Origin: Acidobacteriaceae bacterium
Lineage (GTDB): Bacteria > Acidobacteriota > Terriglobia > Terriglobales > Acidobacteriaceae
Assembly (NCBI GenBank): GCA_030041435.1
Contig: JASHNW010000043.1
Span: 80,371 to 144,370, forward strand
Length of the DNA stretch: 64,000 nucleotides
Reading direction: 5' to 3'
Numbering within the stretch: position 1 is the first letter of the stretch; every line of letters begins with the position of its first letter. The translations under genes and the position numbers were made by a program. Below, one piece after another: positions 25,708 through 34,309 of this stretch. The notes under the pieces are model-generated. The model searched no databases and was not told the DNA's origin. It saw only the letters and a program-made list of their open reading frames with translations.

Positions 25708-26904
25708 CCGCCGCACCGCCCCCAGCGCCATCCGTCGCGTCAGCTTGCCGGCCAGCCGCTCCGGACGCTTCTCCGTGGCCGCAACCGCTCGCCGGTTCTC
25801 CATCGCCTCTGCATAACGTTGGCACAATTGCTCGGTAGCGCATCGCCAGCTGTGCTGCTGCACCTCAGCCAGCGCGCGCGCCCGCATCGCCTCCAGCCTC
25901 TCTCGATTCTTGAGCGCCCCAGCCACCGTCTCCACCAGCCCGCGCGCATCCCCCGGATCGTACAGCATTCCCGTCTTCCCATCCTCCACCGCATCCGGCA
26001 CGCCGCCCGCCCGGCACGCCACCACCGGACATCCCGCCGCCATCGCCTCCAGCAGCACCAGTCCCAGTGTCTCCGTCCGCGACGGCATCACGAACAGATC
26101 TGCCGACGCGTACGCCGATGCCAGCGCCTGGCCCCGCAGGTAGCCTGCAAAGTAGGTGGGGGTTCCCGCAAACTGCCGCTCCAGCTCCGCCCGCATCGGA
26201 CCGTCGCCCACAATCGCCAGCCGCACCTCAGGCAGCGCTTCCACCACCGCCCGCAAATCCCCGATGTCCTTCTCCGCCGAAAGCCGCGCCACGCACAGCA
26301 GCAGAGGCTTTTCCGTTTCCCCCGCGCTCAGCCTGCGGCGCATCGCTTCCGCATACGCCTCCGGCCGGAATCGCTCCGCGTCCACCGCCCGCTCCCACAG
26401 CGCCAGCCGCTCCACTCCATGCTTCCGCAGATCCTCCACCATCGCCGTTGACGTGCACAGGTTCAGGTCCGCGCGCCGGTGCCGCTCCCGGATCAGCTTC
26501 CACGTCGCCCCTTCGAACATCCCCAGCCGGTAATACCGCAGGTACGCCGGTATATTCGTGTGGTACGAAACCACCGTCGGAATATTCAGCGCTCGCCCGT
26601 AGTAGATCCCGCCTATCCCCAGTACCGCCGGCTCCAGCAAATGCAGCACGTCCGGCCGGAACCCTGCGATCTTCTCCCGCATCGATCGCCGCGGCGGCGC
26701 CAGCCGCAGCTCCGGATACAGCGGAAACCCCCACGCCGGCATCCCCACCACCTCGGCCCCGAAGATCTCCGCCGGCCCGCCGTTCGGCGCAAACACCAGC
26801 ACCTCGTCGCCCCGCGCACGCAGCGACTCCACGGTCTTTGTCAGCATGGTGACAATTCCGTCGATCTTCGGCAGAAATGTTTCGCTTGTCAGGACGATGC
26901 GCAA
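25696..26904 (-). CDS. GT4-family glycosyltransferase
   Basis: A 402-aa GT-B enzyme close to the SQD2 / PimB / diacylglycerol glucosyltransferase group. Seen: MRIVLTSETFLPKIDGI at the acceptor-binding N-terminus, VVSYHTNIPAYLRYY, LLCVARLSAEKDIG, FAGYLRGQALASAYASADLFVMPS, and ETLGLVLLEAMAAGCPVVA with the conserved E-x7-E. It likely transfers a sugar to a lipid at the inner membrane; donor and acceptor cannot be read. It overlaps the lolA-like gene tail-to-tail by 12 bp. Confidence 0.9.
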   Translation of the reverse strand: MRIVLTSETFLPKIDGIVTMLTKTVESLRARGDEVLVFAPNGGPAEIFGAEVVGMPAWGFPLYPELRLAPPRRSMREKIAGFRPDVLHLLEPAVLGIGGIYYGRALNIPTVVSYHTNIPAYLRYYRLGMFEGATWKLIRERHRRADLNLCTSTAMVEDLRKHGVERLALWERAVDAERFRPEAYAEAMRRRLSAGETEKPLLLCVARLSAEKDIGDLRAVVEALPEVRLAIVGDGPMRAELERQFAGTPTYFAGYLRGQALASAYASADLFVMPSRTETLGLVLLEAMAAGCPVVACRAGGVPDAVEDGKTGMLYDPGDARGLVETVAGALKNRERLEAMRARALAEVQQHSWRCATEQLCQRYAEAMENRRAVAATEKRPERLAGKLTRRMALGAVRRLLP

Positions 26905-27030
26905 GGACGATGCGGCCTCGGACGCCAGCCCTCGCCCGGCGCCTCGCTGCGCTCATTCCCACGCAACGATTCCTGCAGCCGCCGCGGCCGGCGCATGTTC
27001 ACAACGACTATCTCACACTCATCGCGCTCT

Positions 27031-27051
27031 ACCCGCTGCCCGCTGCCTTTC
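27031..27051. repeat. Heptamer array 12 (3 units)
   Basis: ACCCGCT, GCCCGCT, GCCTTTC, abutting the TGA stop (27052-27054) of the S10 peptidase gene. Confidence 0.75.
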
Positions 27052-28641
27052 TCAGTGCCCCGTCTCCGCTATGAACCCCGCCACATCGTGCTTCAGATCT
27101 TTCAGCGCGTCCACGTTCAGGTACACCATGTGCCCCGACGGATAGTACCCGAACTCCACGTTCTTCCTCAGCGCCGGCGCCAGCATCATGTGGTCCAGGT
27201 CGTACTCGGTCAGGTAGAACGGCGTCGCCAGATCGAACATCCCGTTTGCCGAAAACACCTTCAGCTTCGGATCCTTCCGCATCGCGTCCGCCAGGTCGTC
27301 CTCCACGTCCGGCGCCGTCTCCTCGCGGGCAAACCCGCGCATCGCACCCGGCGGGCGATGGTGCCAGTCCCACTCCCCGATGCTGTTCGCCGACGGCCGG
27401 TACTCATCCGTGGTCTCGTACTTCAGCTGGCTCGCCAGGTACTCGTGGAACGCCGCAATAAACGCACCCGAAATCCCTGTGTCCGACGGATCGAACCCCG
27501 GATACTCCCCGGCATTGTCCACGTCCGTCGCCTCGAACCGCGCATCGTACCGCCCCAGAATGTCCCCCTCGTCGCGCAGCAGCTCCTTCCGGAACCGCGT
27601 CGGATTCACCCGCAGGTTCGCATCCTTCACGTACTGCACCGGCAGCCCCGTGTACTGCGCTACCTTCGCCGCAATCGCGTTAAAGTGGTCCGGCGCAATC
27701 TGGTCGCCTTCGAACAGCGCCTCCGCGTAGTCGCCTCCCGCAAACGCCCGCACCTCTTTCAGGTACGCCTTCAGATCCGCCGGCTTGTTCGCGAGTTTGT
27801 TGTGGTACCACGCAATCGCCGCGTACGACGGCAGGTATCCGATGTAGGTCACGTCCAGCCCCGGCGCCTGCACGTTATAGTTCAGGATCGACGACAGCAG
27901 AATCACTCCGTTCACGTAGATTCCCGCTCCCTGCAGCGAATCCGCCAGCCCCGCCGACCGCGTCGTCCCGTACGATTCCCCAAACAGATATTTGGGCGAG
28001 TTCCACCGCTCGTTCACCGTCACCCAGCGCGCAATGAACTTCGTGAACGCCTTCAGGTCCTGGTCCACGCCCGTAAAATCCTTCGCCGTCCCCTTGCCCA
28101 CCGCCCGCGAAAACCCCGTCAGCGGCGCATCGATAAACACCAGGTCTGTCTTGTCCAGCAAACTGTACTGGTTGGGCACAATCTGGTACGGCGCCCCTCC
28201 CGTCGCATCCGGGCTGTCCGTCACCACCCGCACCGGTCCCACCGACCCCATGTGCAGCCAGATCGTCGCCGATCCCGGCCCCCCGTTGTAAAGAAACGTC
28301 ACCGGCCGCGTATTCGCATCCGCCCCGTCCAGCGTGTACGCCACATAAAAAATGCTGCCGTACGGATGATCGTCTTCCCCGTCCCGGATCAGCAGCGTCC
28401 CCGCGGTCGCTGTGTAGTGCAGCGTCTGCCCGTTCAGCTGCAGATCGTGCTTCGTGACCGAGCTTTTTTCCGCTGGAATCGGCGCCTGAGCTTCCGGCTT
28501 GTTGGCATCCTGCCCGCTCGCCTCTCCCGGCCGCGCCTGGTCCGGCCTCCGTGTCTCCTGCCCGTTCGCGAAGGTTACTGTGCATACGACGAACAACGCC
28601 CCCGCCACCAGGGCGCACCATGTGCGCTGCATCTTGCTCAA
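27052..28641 (-). CDS. Exported S10-family serine carboxypeptidase-like protein
   Basis: A 529-aa alpha/beta hydrolase of peptidase family S10. It has a signal peptide (LVAGALFVVCTVTFANGQ). Seen: FLYNGGPGSATIWLHMGSVGP, the nucleophile in LFGESYGTTR near residue 222, FSANGMFDLATP (catalytic Asp near 465) and YPSGHMVYLN (His near 500). It should remove C-terminal residues from peptides in the periplasm or outside. TTG at 28641 is preferred because GGAGG lies five bases upstream; the first ATG is three codons later. Confidence 0.92.
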   Translation of the reverse strand: MSKMQRTWCALVAGALFVVCTVTFANGQETRRPDQARPGEASGQDANKPEAQAPIPAEKSSVTKHDLQLNGQTLHYTATAGTLLIRDGEDDHPYGSIFYVAYTLDGADANTRPVTFLYNGGPGSATIWLHMGSVGPVRVVTDSPDATGGAPYQIVPNQYSLLDKTDLVFIDAPLTGFSRAVGKGTAKDFTGVDQDLKAFTKFIARWVTVNERWNSPKYLFGESYGTTRSAGLADSLQGAGIYVNGVILLSSILNYNVQAPGLDVTYIGYLPSYAAIAWYHNKLANKPADLKAYLKEVRAFAGGDYAEALFEGDQIAPDHFNAIAAKVAQYTGLPVQYVKDANLRVNPTRFRKELLRDEGDILGRYDARFEATDVDNAGEYPGFDPSDTGISGAFIAAFHEYLASQLKYETTDEYRPSANSIGEWDWHHRPPGAMRGFAREETAPDVEDDLADAMRKDPKLKVFSANGMFDLATPFYLTEYDLDHMMLAPALRKNVEFGYYPSGHMVYLNVDALKDLKHDVAGFIAETGH

Positions 28642-28783
28642 CGTGACCTCCGGATACTGATAAGAAAAAAGGACTCGCGCGCCGCCTGCGCGCCGTCAGA
28701 ACCCCTGCATTGCGTTGCGCGTTCAAGTCTCCGTCAGTTTGCCGGGGAAAGCAAGGCCCGCCGCCTGCGAAGAATGCGCGTGC

Positions 28784-28812
28784 CCCACCCGAGCCAGCGT
28801 TGCTCGGGTGGG
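28784..28812. repeat. Perfect 11-bp inverted repeat
   Basis: CCCACCCGAGC, a seven-base loop, and the exact complement. It lies upstream of the S10 peptidase gene and is of the GC-rich intergenic hairpin type. Confidence 0.8.
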
Positions 28813-29071
28813 CGTAGCGGGGCCCCGATCTGCGCGGCCCTGTGTGAGACGCAGGAGAGTCGAACGGCTGGCAGACAGAGGATCATGCGCGACTCGCATC
28901 GGCTTTTGTATCAGGGCACAACACCAGGGGCGATTGAAAATCGCATAAGTTATTGATTTTCGCAATGCCGTGATTCCCAGGATCGCCACCATTGCCAGCG
29001 CATAAAGACAAAAAAGAATCAATTTCCCGCGCAGCATAACCGCCGCGACCACCCTCAACCACCTCAGGTGC

Positions 29072-29117
29072 TGTCATTCCGAGAAGCTGCGCGACGAAGG
29101 ATCTGCGGCTGCCTTTC
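29072..29117. repeat. Dispersed TGTCATTCC...GCGACGAAGGATCTGCGG repeat
   Basis: About 45 bp, shared with 53492-53535 and 36044-36086. Typical short interspersed intergenic repeat. Confidence 0.8.
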
Positions 29118-29273
29118 CTTGTCACCAGGCGCATGAAGCGTCATTCCTCCAATGCCGGTGATACGGCCAGCATGCTGCTCGGTGCGCAGAGCAGAAAGCA
29201 AATCCTTTTCCGTGCATGATAGAAATCAGTTGGGATTTCGGATCGACCATCCGTGAGGACGAGAAGCGACGAT

Positions 29274-29735
29274 ATGAAGAACCTCTTTGACCCCGCCGCG
29301 GCAGAGGACGTGAAGCAGCGCATCCTGCGCCTCAATCCCGAGAGTAAACGGCAGTGGGGCACTATGACCCTCTCCCAAACCCTCGCACACTGTACCTCTG
29401 GCATACAGATGGCGATGGGCACCATCAACCCGAAACGCGCGTCCTCTCCTGCCAGTCTCATCGGCCTGCTGATCAAGCCTCTCGTGCTCGGCGGCGACAA
29501 GCCTATGCGCCGTAACTCACCCTCTTCACCTGAGCTCTTCTCACAGGACCCCACACAGTGCGACTTTGAGCGGGAACGCACCGAGCTCATCGCAGCGGTC
29601 GATACATTCGCCAACAGAGGGGCAATGGGCTGCTCTCAACACCCACACCCGTTCTTTGGGCGGCTCAAACCGCAGGAATGGGCCATTCTCATGCACAAAC
29701 ATCTCGATCACCACCTGCGTCAGTTCGGCGCGTGA
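29274..29735 (+). CDS. DUF1569 protein (DinB-like fold)
   Basis: A 153-aa protein. Seen: KRQWGTMTLSQTLAHCTSGIQMAMG, PMRRNSPSSPELF, HPFFGRLKPQEWAILMHKHLDHHLRQFG. This matches DUF1569, a DinB/YfiT-superfamily group with His residues placed to bind a metal. The reaction is unknown. The start at ATG 29274 removes seven residues of a longer frame; a GAGAAG stretch lies upstream. G+C is lower here than in the flanking core genes. Confidence 0.82.
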   Translation: MKNLFDPAAAEDVKQRILRLNPESKRQWGTMTLSQTLAHCTSGIQMAMGTINPKRASSPASLIGLLIKPLVLGGDKPMRRNSPSSPELFSQDPTQCDFERERTELIAAVDTFANRGAMGCSQHPHPFFGRLKPQEWAILMHKHLDHHLRQFGA

Positions 29736-29829
29736 CGCGCTGCGCCATCGGCGGCAGCCCGATCCAGTCGCTTTCAGAAAATCGAATGTTCCGGGATGCC
29801 GGTGATCCGGCAGTCCGTAGAATGCCGCT

Positions 29830-30363
29830 GTGCAGAATCTCGCGCTAAATATTGTCGGTTTAGAGCAGGACTATATCGGCGCACACGAGCATTGCAGCCA
29901 GAACCGAGCGGAAGTGGAATGCAGCGCGTTGTGCGGGTGTTTCAGCTGCGCGGCGGTCTTTCCGTCAAGTGTCATCAGCCGATGGAACGACAGAGGGCGC
30001 ACAGCGTTATGCCCAAAGTGCGGAGTTGATGCGGTTATTGGAGCGGCATCTGGATACCCGATCACGCCCGAGTTCCTCGCAGAAATGAAGGAGCAATGGT
30101 TTCGGGCCGGAGGTATGAACCACTCCATTGCACAAAGTCGTTGCGCGTTTGTGAGCTTTGTTTGCACAGGGATTTTCTGGCTACTGCTCTTTACTGGTGC
30201 CTTTCGGGTTGAGGCCCTGGCTATCCTCACATTTGTCTCGGGGTTTGCCGCGCTGCTGGTTGCCATCGGCGCGTTGATATGGGACCGCAACAGGCAAACT
30301 GCGGTAGTCGCCATCGTAATCAGCGTGCTCGGCACACTGATTCTTCTTTCCTTTGGCGATTAG
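29830..30363 (+). CDS. Cys-rich conserved protein fused to a two-helix membrane domain
   Basis: A 177-aa protein starting at GTG. Residues about 17-90 match a widespread small bacterial protein family: EHCSQNRAEVECSALCGCFSC, ALCPKCGVDAVIG, GYPITPEFLAEMKEQWF. The Cys pairs suggest a zinc-binding module. In most bacteria this module stands alone in the cytoplasm. Here a C-terminal part adds two membrane helices (FVCTGIFWLLLFTG and ILTFVSGFAALLVAIGALIW, then a third hydrophobic end). Function is unknown. Codon use is less GC-biased than in the neighbours, consistent with acquired DNA. Confidence 0.75.
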   Translation: MQNLALNIVGLEQDYIGAHEHCSQNRAEVECSALCGCFSCAAVFPSSVISRWNDRGRTALCPKCGVDAVIGAASGYPITPEFLAEMKEQWFRAGGMNHSIAQSRCAFVSFVCTGIFWLLLFTGAFRVEALAILTFVSGFAALLVAIGALIWDRNRQTAVVAIVISVLGTLILLSFGD

Positions 30364-30560
30364 CGAGACTGCCCCCGCACCGCAGTGATTGCCGTAAGGT
30401 CAGCAATACAGAATTTTCCAGAAAAGCAGCGTCAAACCGGGCCATGTCCGGCTGCCCCCTCAGGACAAGCGGGTAATCCCTGGGAATCCGTCGAATCCCC
30501 CAGCAAAACCCAAAATAAGCTGCACGGAAGTTACCCGTGGTGGCAAGCGTCGCGCGGCCG

Positions 30561-30602
30561 CATTTTCCCAAATGAAGCAGACATTTTCCCAAATAAGGCC
30601 GA
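30561..30602. repeat. Two 21-bp direct repeats
   Basis: CATTTTCCCAAAT occurs twice at exactly 21-bp spacing (30561 and 30582), with partly conserved remainder. The spacing equals two helical turns, so paired protein binding is possible. Confidence 0.7.
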
Positions 30603-30757
30603 CCAGCGCCTGAAGGTAATCGGAATTCGTACAACCTTTGTGCCGTAGCGCCATGACGACGCTCCGCAAACGTGCCACAGTGAGACTGCGTTTCTCCGCC
30701 TCATACCCGCAGGGAGACCCGCAAAAAGCACGGCGCAACAAAAACCCATTTCCTGAA

Positions 30758-30786
30758 TTGACACAGTTATTGTGACGAACTTAAGA
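30758..30786 (+). promoter_or_regulatory. Sigma-70-like promoter candidate
   Basis: TTGACA, 17 bases, TTAAGA. The spacer contains CACAGTTATTGTG, a short inverted repeat. It would drive the exopolysaccharide gene with a leader of roughly 400 nt. Confidence 0.4.
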
Positions 30787-31191
30787 TGGCGGATTATTCT
30801 CAGCAACGCCATGGCTGCCCGCCCCGCGGGCACCACCGAGGGGGTGTGTCGATTGCGCCTGTGCGGACCTCGCTGGCCGTTGCCAACAAGACGCAGGGTC
30901 GGGTTTGCCTGCGCAAAAATAACATGCAAAACCATGCGATCTGTTGTATGGTGCTTACTAAAGTTGGAAAGAAATATCTTTTCCTTCCCCCGCCGCTGTT
31001 GTGCGGTGGTCCGGAACCCCAGGCTCGCGGAAGGAAAACCGATATTTCTCTTTGCAGCTCCGGTATACGCCAGTAGCTCTGCTGCGTTTCTAAAAGCTTC
31101 GATTTTCGTTGCACATTCGATGGGCATCCTCGGAGAAGTCCGAGAAGAATTTTCTCCAGTGTCGTGCCGACAGATCGGCCAGGACAGGTAA

Positions 31192-32709
31192 ATGGCCACA
31201 TCCGAATTCCTGCGCAATGGGAGTGCAGCCAGTGCCGCCCCTGCCGCAGTGTCCCCCATTTCCTCCGCCCAGCGCCGCGGATGGCTCGGCCCCGCGGCCC
31301 TCACCGGCGCTGTCATGATGGCCAATGACCTGCTCGTCATCCTGCTCGCCTTCGCCCTGGCTCTGGGCCTGCGCACCGTCGTCGTCAGCCGCCTGCTGCC
31401 CGGCCTGGCGCGCACTCCACCCAGCGGAACCACCCCCCTCGATGTCACCTGGCTCGCCTGGTTCGCCCTCACCTACCTGGTCATTGCGCGGCGCTACGGC
31501 CTCTACACCGGCGCCCCCCGCGGCGCCACCAGCCACGAACTCCGGCTCGTCTTCCAGGGCTGCCTCAATGCCGGTCTTCTCCTGTGCGGCGCGCTCTACA
31601 TGTTCCGCGGTGAGATCATTTCCAGAATCCTCGTCATGCTGCTGGTCGTCACCGCCTCGGCCATGCTGGGCACGCGCCGCGTCATCTGGCGCTACTCCCG
31701 CCTGCGCCGCTACGACCAGGGCATTGAGCTGCGTAATGTCGTCATCCTCGGTACCAATGAGCTCAGCTCCGCGCTCAGCCGCCAGATCCGGACCCATCGC
31801 CGCCTCGGCTACCGCTTTCTAGGCTTCGTGGGCATGCCCGGATCCACCCTGGCCGCCGACATCCAGCCCGACCAGGTCCTGGGCGGGCTCGACAAGATCC
31901 ACCAGCTCACCCGCCTGCACTTTGTCGACGAAGTCGTCATCGGCGATTTCCTTCCCACCCCGCAGACCATCCGCCTGCTCGAAGATGCGCGCGAGCTCGA
32001 CATCGACGTGCGCGCCATTGCCGGCTATTACGTCGACCTCACCGCCAAAGCCCCCGTCGAGTATCTCGGCGTCTTTCCCGTCTCCGCCCTCCACCGCCGC
32101 CGCTCCCAGGTCGTCGGCCTCTTCTGCAAGCGCATCGTGGATATCGCGCTGTCCCTGGCAGCGCTTCTTGCCGCCGCCCCGCTCATGACCGCCATTGCCC
32201 TGGCCATCGAACTCGACAGCTCAGGCCCTGTGCTCTACGTCTCGGAAAGAATCGGGAAACGCGGACGCGTTTTTCGATGTTTCAAGTTCCGCACCATGGT
32301 CAAAAACGCCGAGCAGATGAAGAAGGATCTGGCCGCCCTCAACGAGCGCGACGGCGTCCTCTTCAAGATGACCAACGATCCGCGCCTCACCCGGGTCGGC
32401 CGCTTCCTCCGCAAATACAGTCTCGATGAGCTTCCCCAGTTCCTCAACGTTCTGCGCGGCGAGATGAGCATCGTAGGGCCGCGCCCTCCCATCGCATCGG
32501 AAGTCGCAAAATACGAGCTCGAGCATTTTCGCCGGCTCGAAGTGATGCCCGGCCTCACCGGACTGTGGCAGGTGGAAGCCCGCCACGATCCCTCCTTCGC
32601 GAAATACATCGAGCTCGACACGGCCTACGTCGAGAACTGGAGCATCTGGCTCGATATCAAGATACTCGTGCGCACGGCGAATGTCGTTCTGCGCGGCACC
32701 GGCGCCTAG
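31192..32709 (+). CDS. Exopolysaccharide priming sugar-phosphate transferase (polyprenyl glycosylphosphotransferase)
   Basis: A 505-aa WbaP/WcaJ-type enzyme. It has N-terminal membrane helices (about residues 35-170), a nucleotide-binding-like middle (VVILGTNELSSALSRQI), and a C-terminal bacterial sugar-transferase domain with the reentrant helix, RIGKRGRVFRCFKFRTMV, DPRLTRVGRFLRKYSLDELPQFLNVL and GEMSIVGPRPP. It transfers a hexose-1-phosphate to undecaprenyl phosphate at the inner membrane to start a polysaccharide repeat. AGGACAGG precedes the ATG. No other polysaccharide gene is adjacent, so the cluster is either small or located elsewhere. Confidence 0.92.
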   Translation: MATSEFLRNGSAASAAPAAVSPISSAQRRGWLGPAALTGAVMMANDLLVILLAFALALGLRTVVVSRLLPGLARTPPSGTTPLDVTWLAWFALTYLVIARRYGLYTGAPRGATSHELRLVFQGCLNAGLLLCGALYMFRGEIISRILVMLLVVTASAMLGTRRVIWRYSRLRRYDQGIELRNVVILGTNELSSALSRQIRTHRRLGYRFLGFVGMPGSTLAADIQPDQVLGGLDKIHQLTRLHFVDEVVIGDFLPTPQTIRLLEDARELDIDVRAIAGYYVDLTAKAPVEYLGVFPVSALHRRRSQVVGLFCKRIVDIALSLAALLAAAPLMTAIALAIELDSSGPVLYVSERIGKRGRVFRCFKFRTMVKNAEQMKKDLAALNERDGVLFKMTNDPRLTRVGRFLRKYSLDELPQFLNVLRGEMSIVGPRPPIASEVAKYELEHFRRLEVMPGLTGLWQVEARHDPSFAKYIELDTAYVENWSIWLDIKILVRTANVVLRGTGA

Positions 32710-32716
32710 CCCGCTT

Positions 32717-33082
32717 TCACCCCCGTCCGCTCAATCCCTGCCCGGCCGCAGGCCGCCGGCTCGCCGCCACCATCGTCCAGCAGCCTCCAAGCACCAGCGC
32801 TGCCCCAGCCAGCCCCAGCATCAGCCCCGTAGTCCCAATCGCCGGCAGCGCATGCAGCGCGTCCGTTCGCCACAGCAGCCATACCGCCGCGCACGCCGCG
32901 CACAGCAGCCCCACCGCCTGCATAATGCGCAGCGGCCGCTCCGCCCGTTCAATCGCCAGCCGCCGACGCCGCCGCTCTGCCCGCAGCCACACCGCCGACG
33001 CCTCCGGCGCCCGGTGCGTCTCCGCAATCTCTGCGGCATAGCCGCGCAGCGCCTGCCTCAGCCCGTCGTCCTCGCGGCTCAT
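32717..33082 (-). CDS. Two-helix membrane protein, probable partner of the ECF sigma factor
   Basis: A 121-aa protein with a charged N-terminal half (MSREDDGLRQALRGYAAEIA, then an Arg-rich stretch) and two membrane helices (QAVGLLCAACAAVWLLW and TGLMLGLAGAALVLGGCW). Its ATG overlaps the sigma-factor stop as ATGA, so the two are translationally coupled. Position and shape fit a membrane anti-sigma factor or regulator, but no zinc-binding anti-sigma motif is seen. Confidence 0.72.
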   Translation of the reverse strand: MSREDDGLRQALRGYAAEIAETHRAPEASAVWLRAERRRRRLAIERAERPLRIMQAVGLLCAACAAVWLLWRTDALHALPAIGTTGLMLGLAGAALVLGGCWTMVAASRRPAAGQGLSGRG

Positions 33083-33561
33083 ACAATATCGCTCCCTGGG
33101 TTCAGAAACTGTTTCGCCTTGTTGCGCGCGCGGAACAGCAGCGTGCGTACGCTCAGCCGCCCCAGCCCCGTGGCTGCGGCAATTTCCGCGTGATCCATGC
33201 CTTCCACGTAGGCCAGCCACAGCAGCTCGCGCTCTCTCGGTTTTAGATGCGCGAGCATCGCCCGCACATCCATCCGGCTCTCCAAACGCGGCGCCTCGCC
33301 TGTCTCCTCCGGCTCGGAATATGGCTTATCCTCGCCCGAACGCCACCGGTCGCGCAGCAGATTCGTCGCAATGCGATACAAATAGCGCCGCATCTCCTGG
33401 GCGTCCAGTCCGCTCAGCGATCGCCGGTGCGCCAGCAGCCGGCAATACGTCTCCTGCACCAGATCGTCCGCCACGTCGCGGCGGCCCGTCACCGCCACCA
33501 GATAGCCGAGGATCGCCCCGGCCGTGGCGTCGTACAGGCGCTGAAATTCCGGCTCGCTCAT
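33079..33561 (-). CDS. ECF-type RNA polymerase sigma factor
   Basis: A 160-aa sigma-70 family protein. Region 2 reads YDATAGAILGYLVAVTGRRDVADDLVQETYCRLL with the typical DDLVQETY; region 4 reads LKPRERELLWLAYVEGMDHAEIAAATGLGRLSVRTLLFRARNK in sections. It would redirect RNA polymerase to stress or envelope genes. The start is ATG 33561 (MSEPEFQRLY); a GTG at 33654 would overlap the upstream gene and add 31 residues of low-complexity sequence. It is coupled to the downstream membrane protein gene. Confidence 0.9.
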   Translation of the reverse strand: MSEPEFQRLYDATAGAILGYLVAVTGRRDVADDLVQETYCRLLAHRRSLSGLDAQEMRRYLYRIATNLLRDRWRSGEDKPYSEPEETGEAPRLESRMDVRAMLAHLKPRERELLWLAYVEGMDHAEIAAATGLGRLSVRTLLFRARNKAKQFLNPGSDIV

Positions 33562-33637
33562 AGGCGCCGCCGCCGGCCCGGCTCGCTCCCCGGCCGGCTC
33601 GCACTCCAGTGCGCCCGCCAGGGCTCCCCCGCCTCGC

Positions 33638-34087
33638 TCACCCGCGGGGTTCACGGTCAACAAGCCCCAGCCGTTTCGATACGAAGATGCTCGCCGCGGC
33701 GGCAACCAGAAAGCCGAGTCCAAGACCGATCGCTCCTGTGCCTGCGATCATAAACCCCGCCTCCGGATCGTACGTGTGGTGGTGCACGAACAGCATCGAC
33801 GCGCCGAAGAAGATCAGCACGCATCCTGCCTGCACCCCGAACAGGATCCGGTTGAACGGCGAGCTCGGCGGCATCTCTTCCACCGTCATCGACTCCAGGA
33901 ACCGCCGCCCCGCATCGCTCGCCGCCAGCGTCACCAGCGCCTCCGACGTATCGATCCGCTGCAGGATCTTCTCCTGCAACCCCGCCTTCGCCTTGGCAAT
34001 GAAATACCGCCGTATCGAACTGAAGATGACCCAGACAATCCAGCAGAAAGTGAACGCGACGATCGCGTTCTGTACGTTATCCCACAT
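33638..34087 (-). CDS. Conserved membrane protein, 149 aa
   Basis: ATG 34087 is preceded by GAGGGG. The protein has an N-terminal membrane helix (NAIVAFTFCWIVWVIFSSI), a charged cytoplasmic stretch, then two helices (ILFGVQAGCVLIFFGASMLF and GFMIAGTGAIGLGLGFLVAAAASIF in parts). It resembles DUF6249-like membrane proteins found next to ECF sigma genes, but the family call is tentative. It lies 76 bp upstream of the sigma gene on the same strand and probably shares its operon. Confidence 0.7.
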   Translation of the reverse strand: MWDNVQNAIVAFTFCWIVWVIFSSIRRYFIAKAKAGLQEKILQRIDTSEALVTLAASDAGRRFLESMTVEEMPPSSPFNRILFGVQAGCVLIFFGASMLFVHHHTYDPEAGFMIAGTGAIGLGLGFLVAAAASIFVSKRLGLVDREPRG

Positions 34088-34309
34088 GGCATCCCCTCGC
34101 GAACCGCAGTTTGATTGCGTCTCACCGGGTAGAACGGAAACGACCGCCATCGGTTAACAGAGGGTGTGAAAAAGTCGCCTCGCGGCCGGCAAAGATCGGC
34201 TCAGGGGTCTCAACTCGTTGAATCACTCACCGCCAGCGCCCGGACCATCTGCCCGGCGACTCTCCCCAAGCCCCCGCGCGTGCCCCCGGCGCATCAGGTC
34301 TGGCCCGCC

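Larger units (their letters stand above)
28642..29273. other. 632-bp AT-richer intergenic region
   Basis: It contains a perfect 11-bp hairpin (28784-28812), a TTTTGTATCAGGGCAC repeat (28911-28927) also found at 55916, and a dispersed repeat (29072-29117). A minus-strand frame from ATG 29037 begins with a membrane-like stretch (LILFCLYALAMVAILGITAL) but runs through the repeat and the hairpin, so it looks like a decayed gene end rather than an intact gene. Confidence 0.55.
30364..31191. other. 828-bp leader/intergenic region before the exopolysaccharide gene
   Basis: No frame here looks coding on either strand. It holds two 21-bp direct repeats (30561-30602), a TTGACA-17-TTAAGA promoter-like element (30758-30786) that includes a CACA-N5-TGTG half-palindrome, and about 400 bp of possible untranslated leader before the glycosyltransferase ATG. 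Confidence 0.55.

Noticed and set aside
26479..28956. An 825-codon plus-strand frame opposite the glycosyltransferase and S10 peptidase
   Set aside because: Antisense shadow of recognised genes with no domain motif of its own.
28723..29037. A 104-aa minus-strand ORF with an N-terminal membrane segment
   Set aside because: It runs through a dispersed repeat and a GC hairpin and has no clear ribosome-binding site; kept only as a possible decayed gene.
30772..31191. A 139-codon plus-strand frame before the exopolysaccharide gene
   Set aside because: Competing overlapping frames exist on both strands, and the composition is not protein-like.
30531..31472. A 313-codon minus-strand frame over the exopolysaccharide leader
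   Set aside because: It overlaps the start of a well-supported gene, has no site and no recognised motif.
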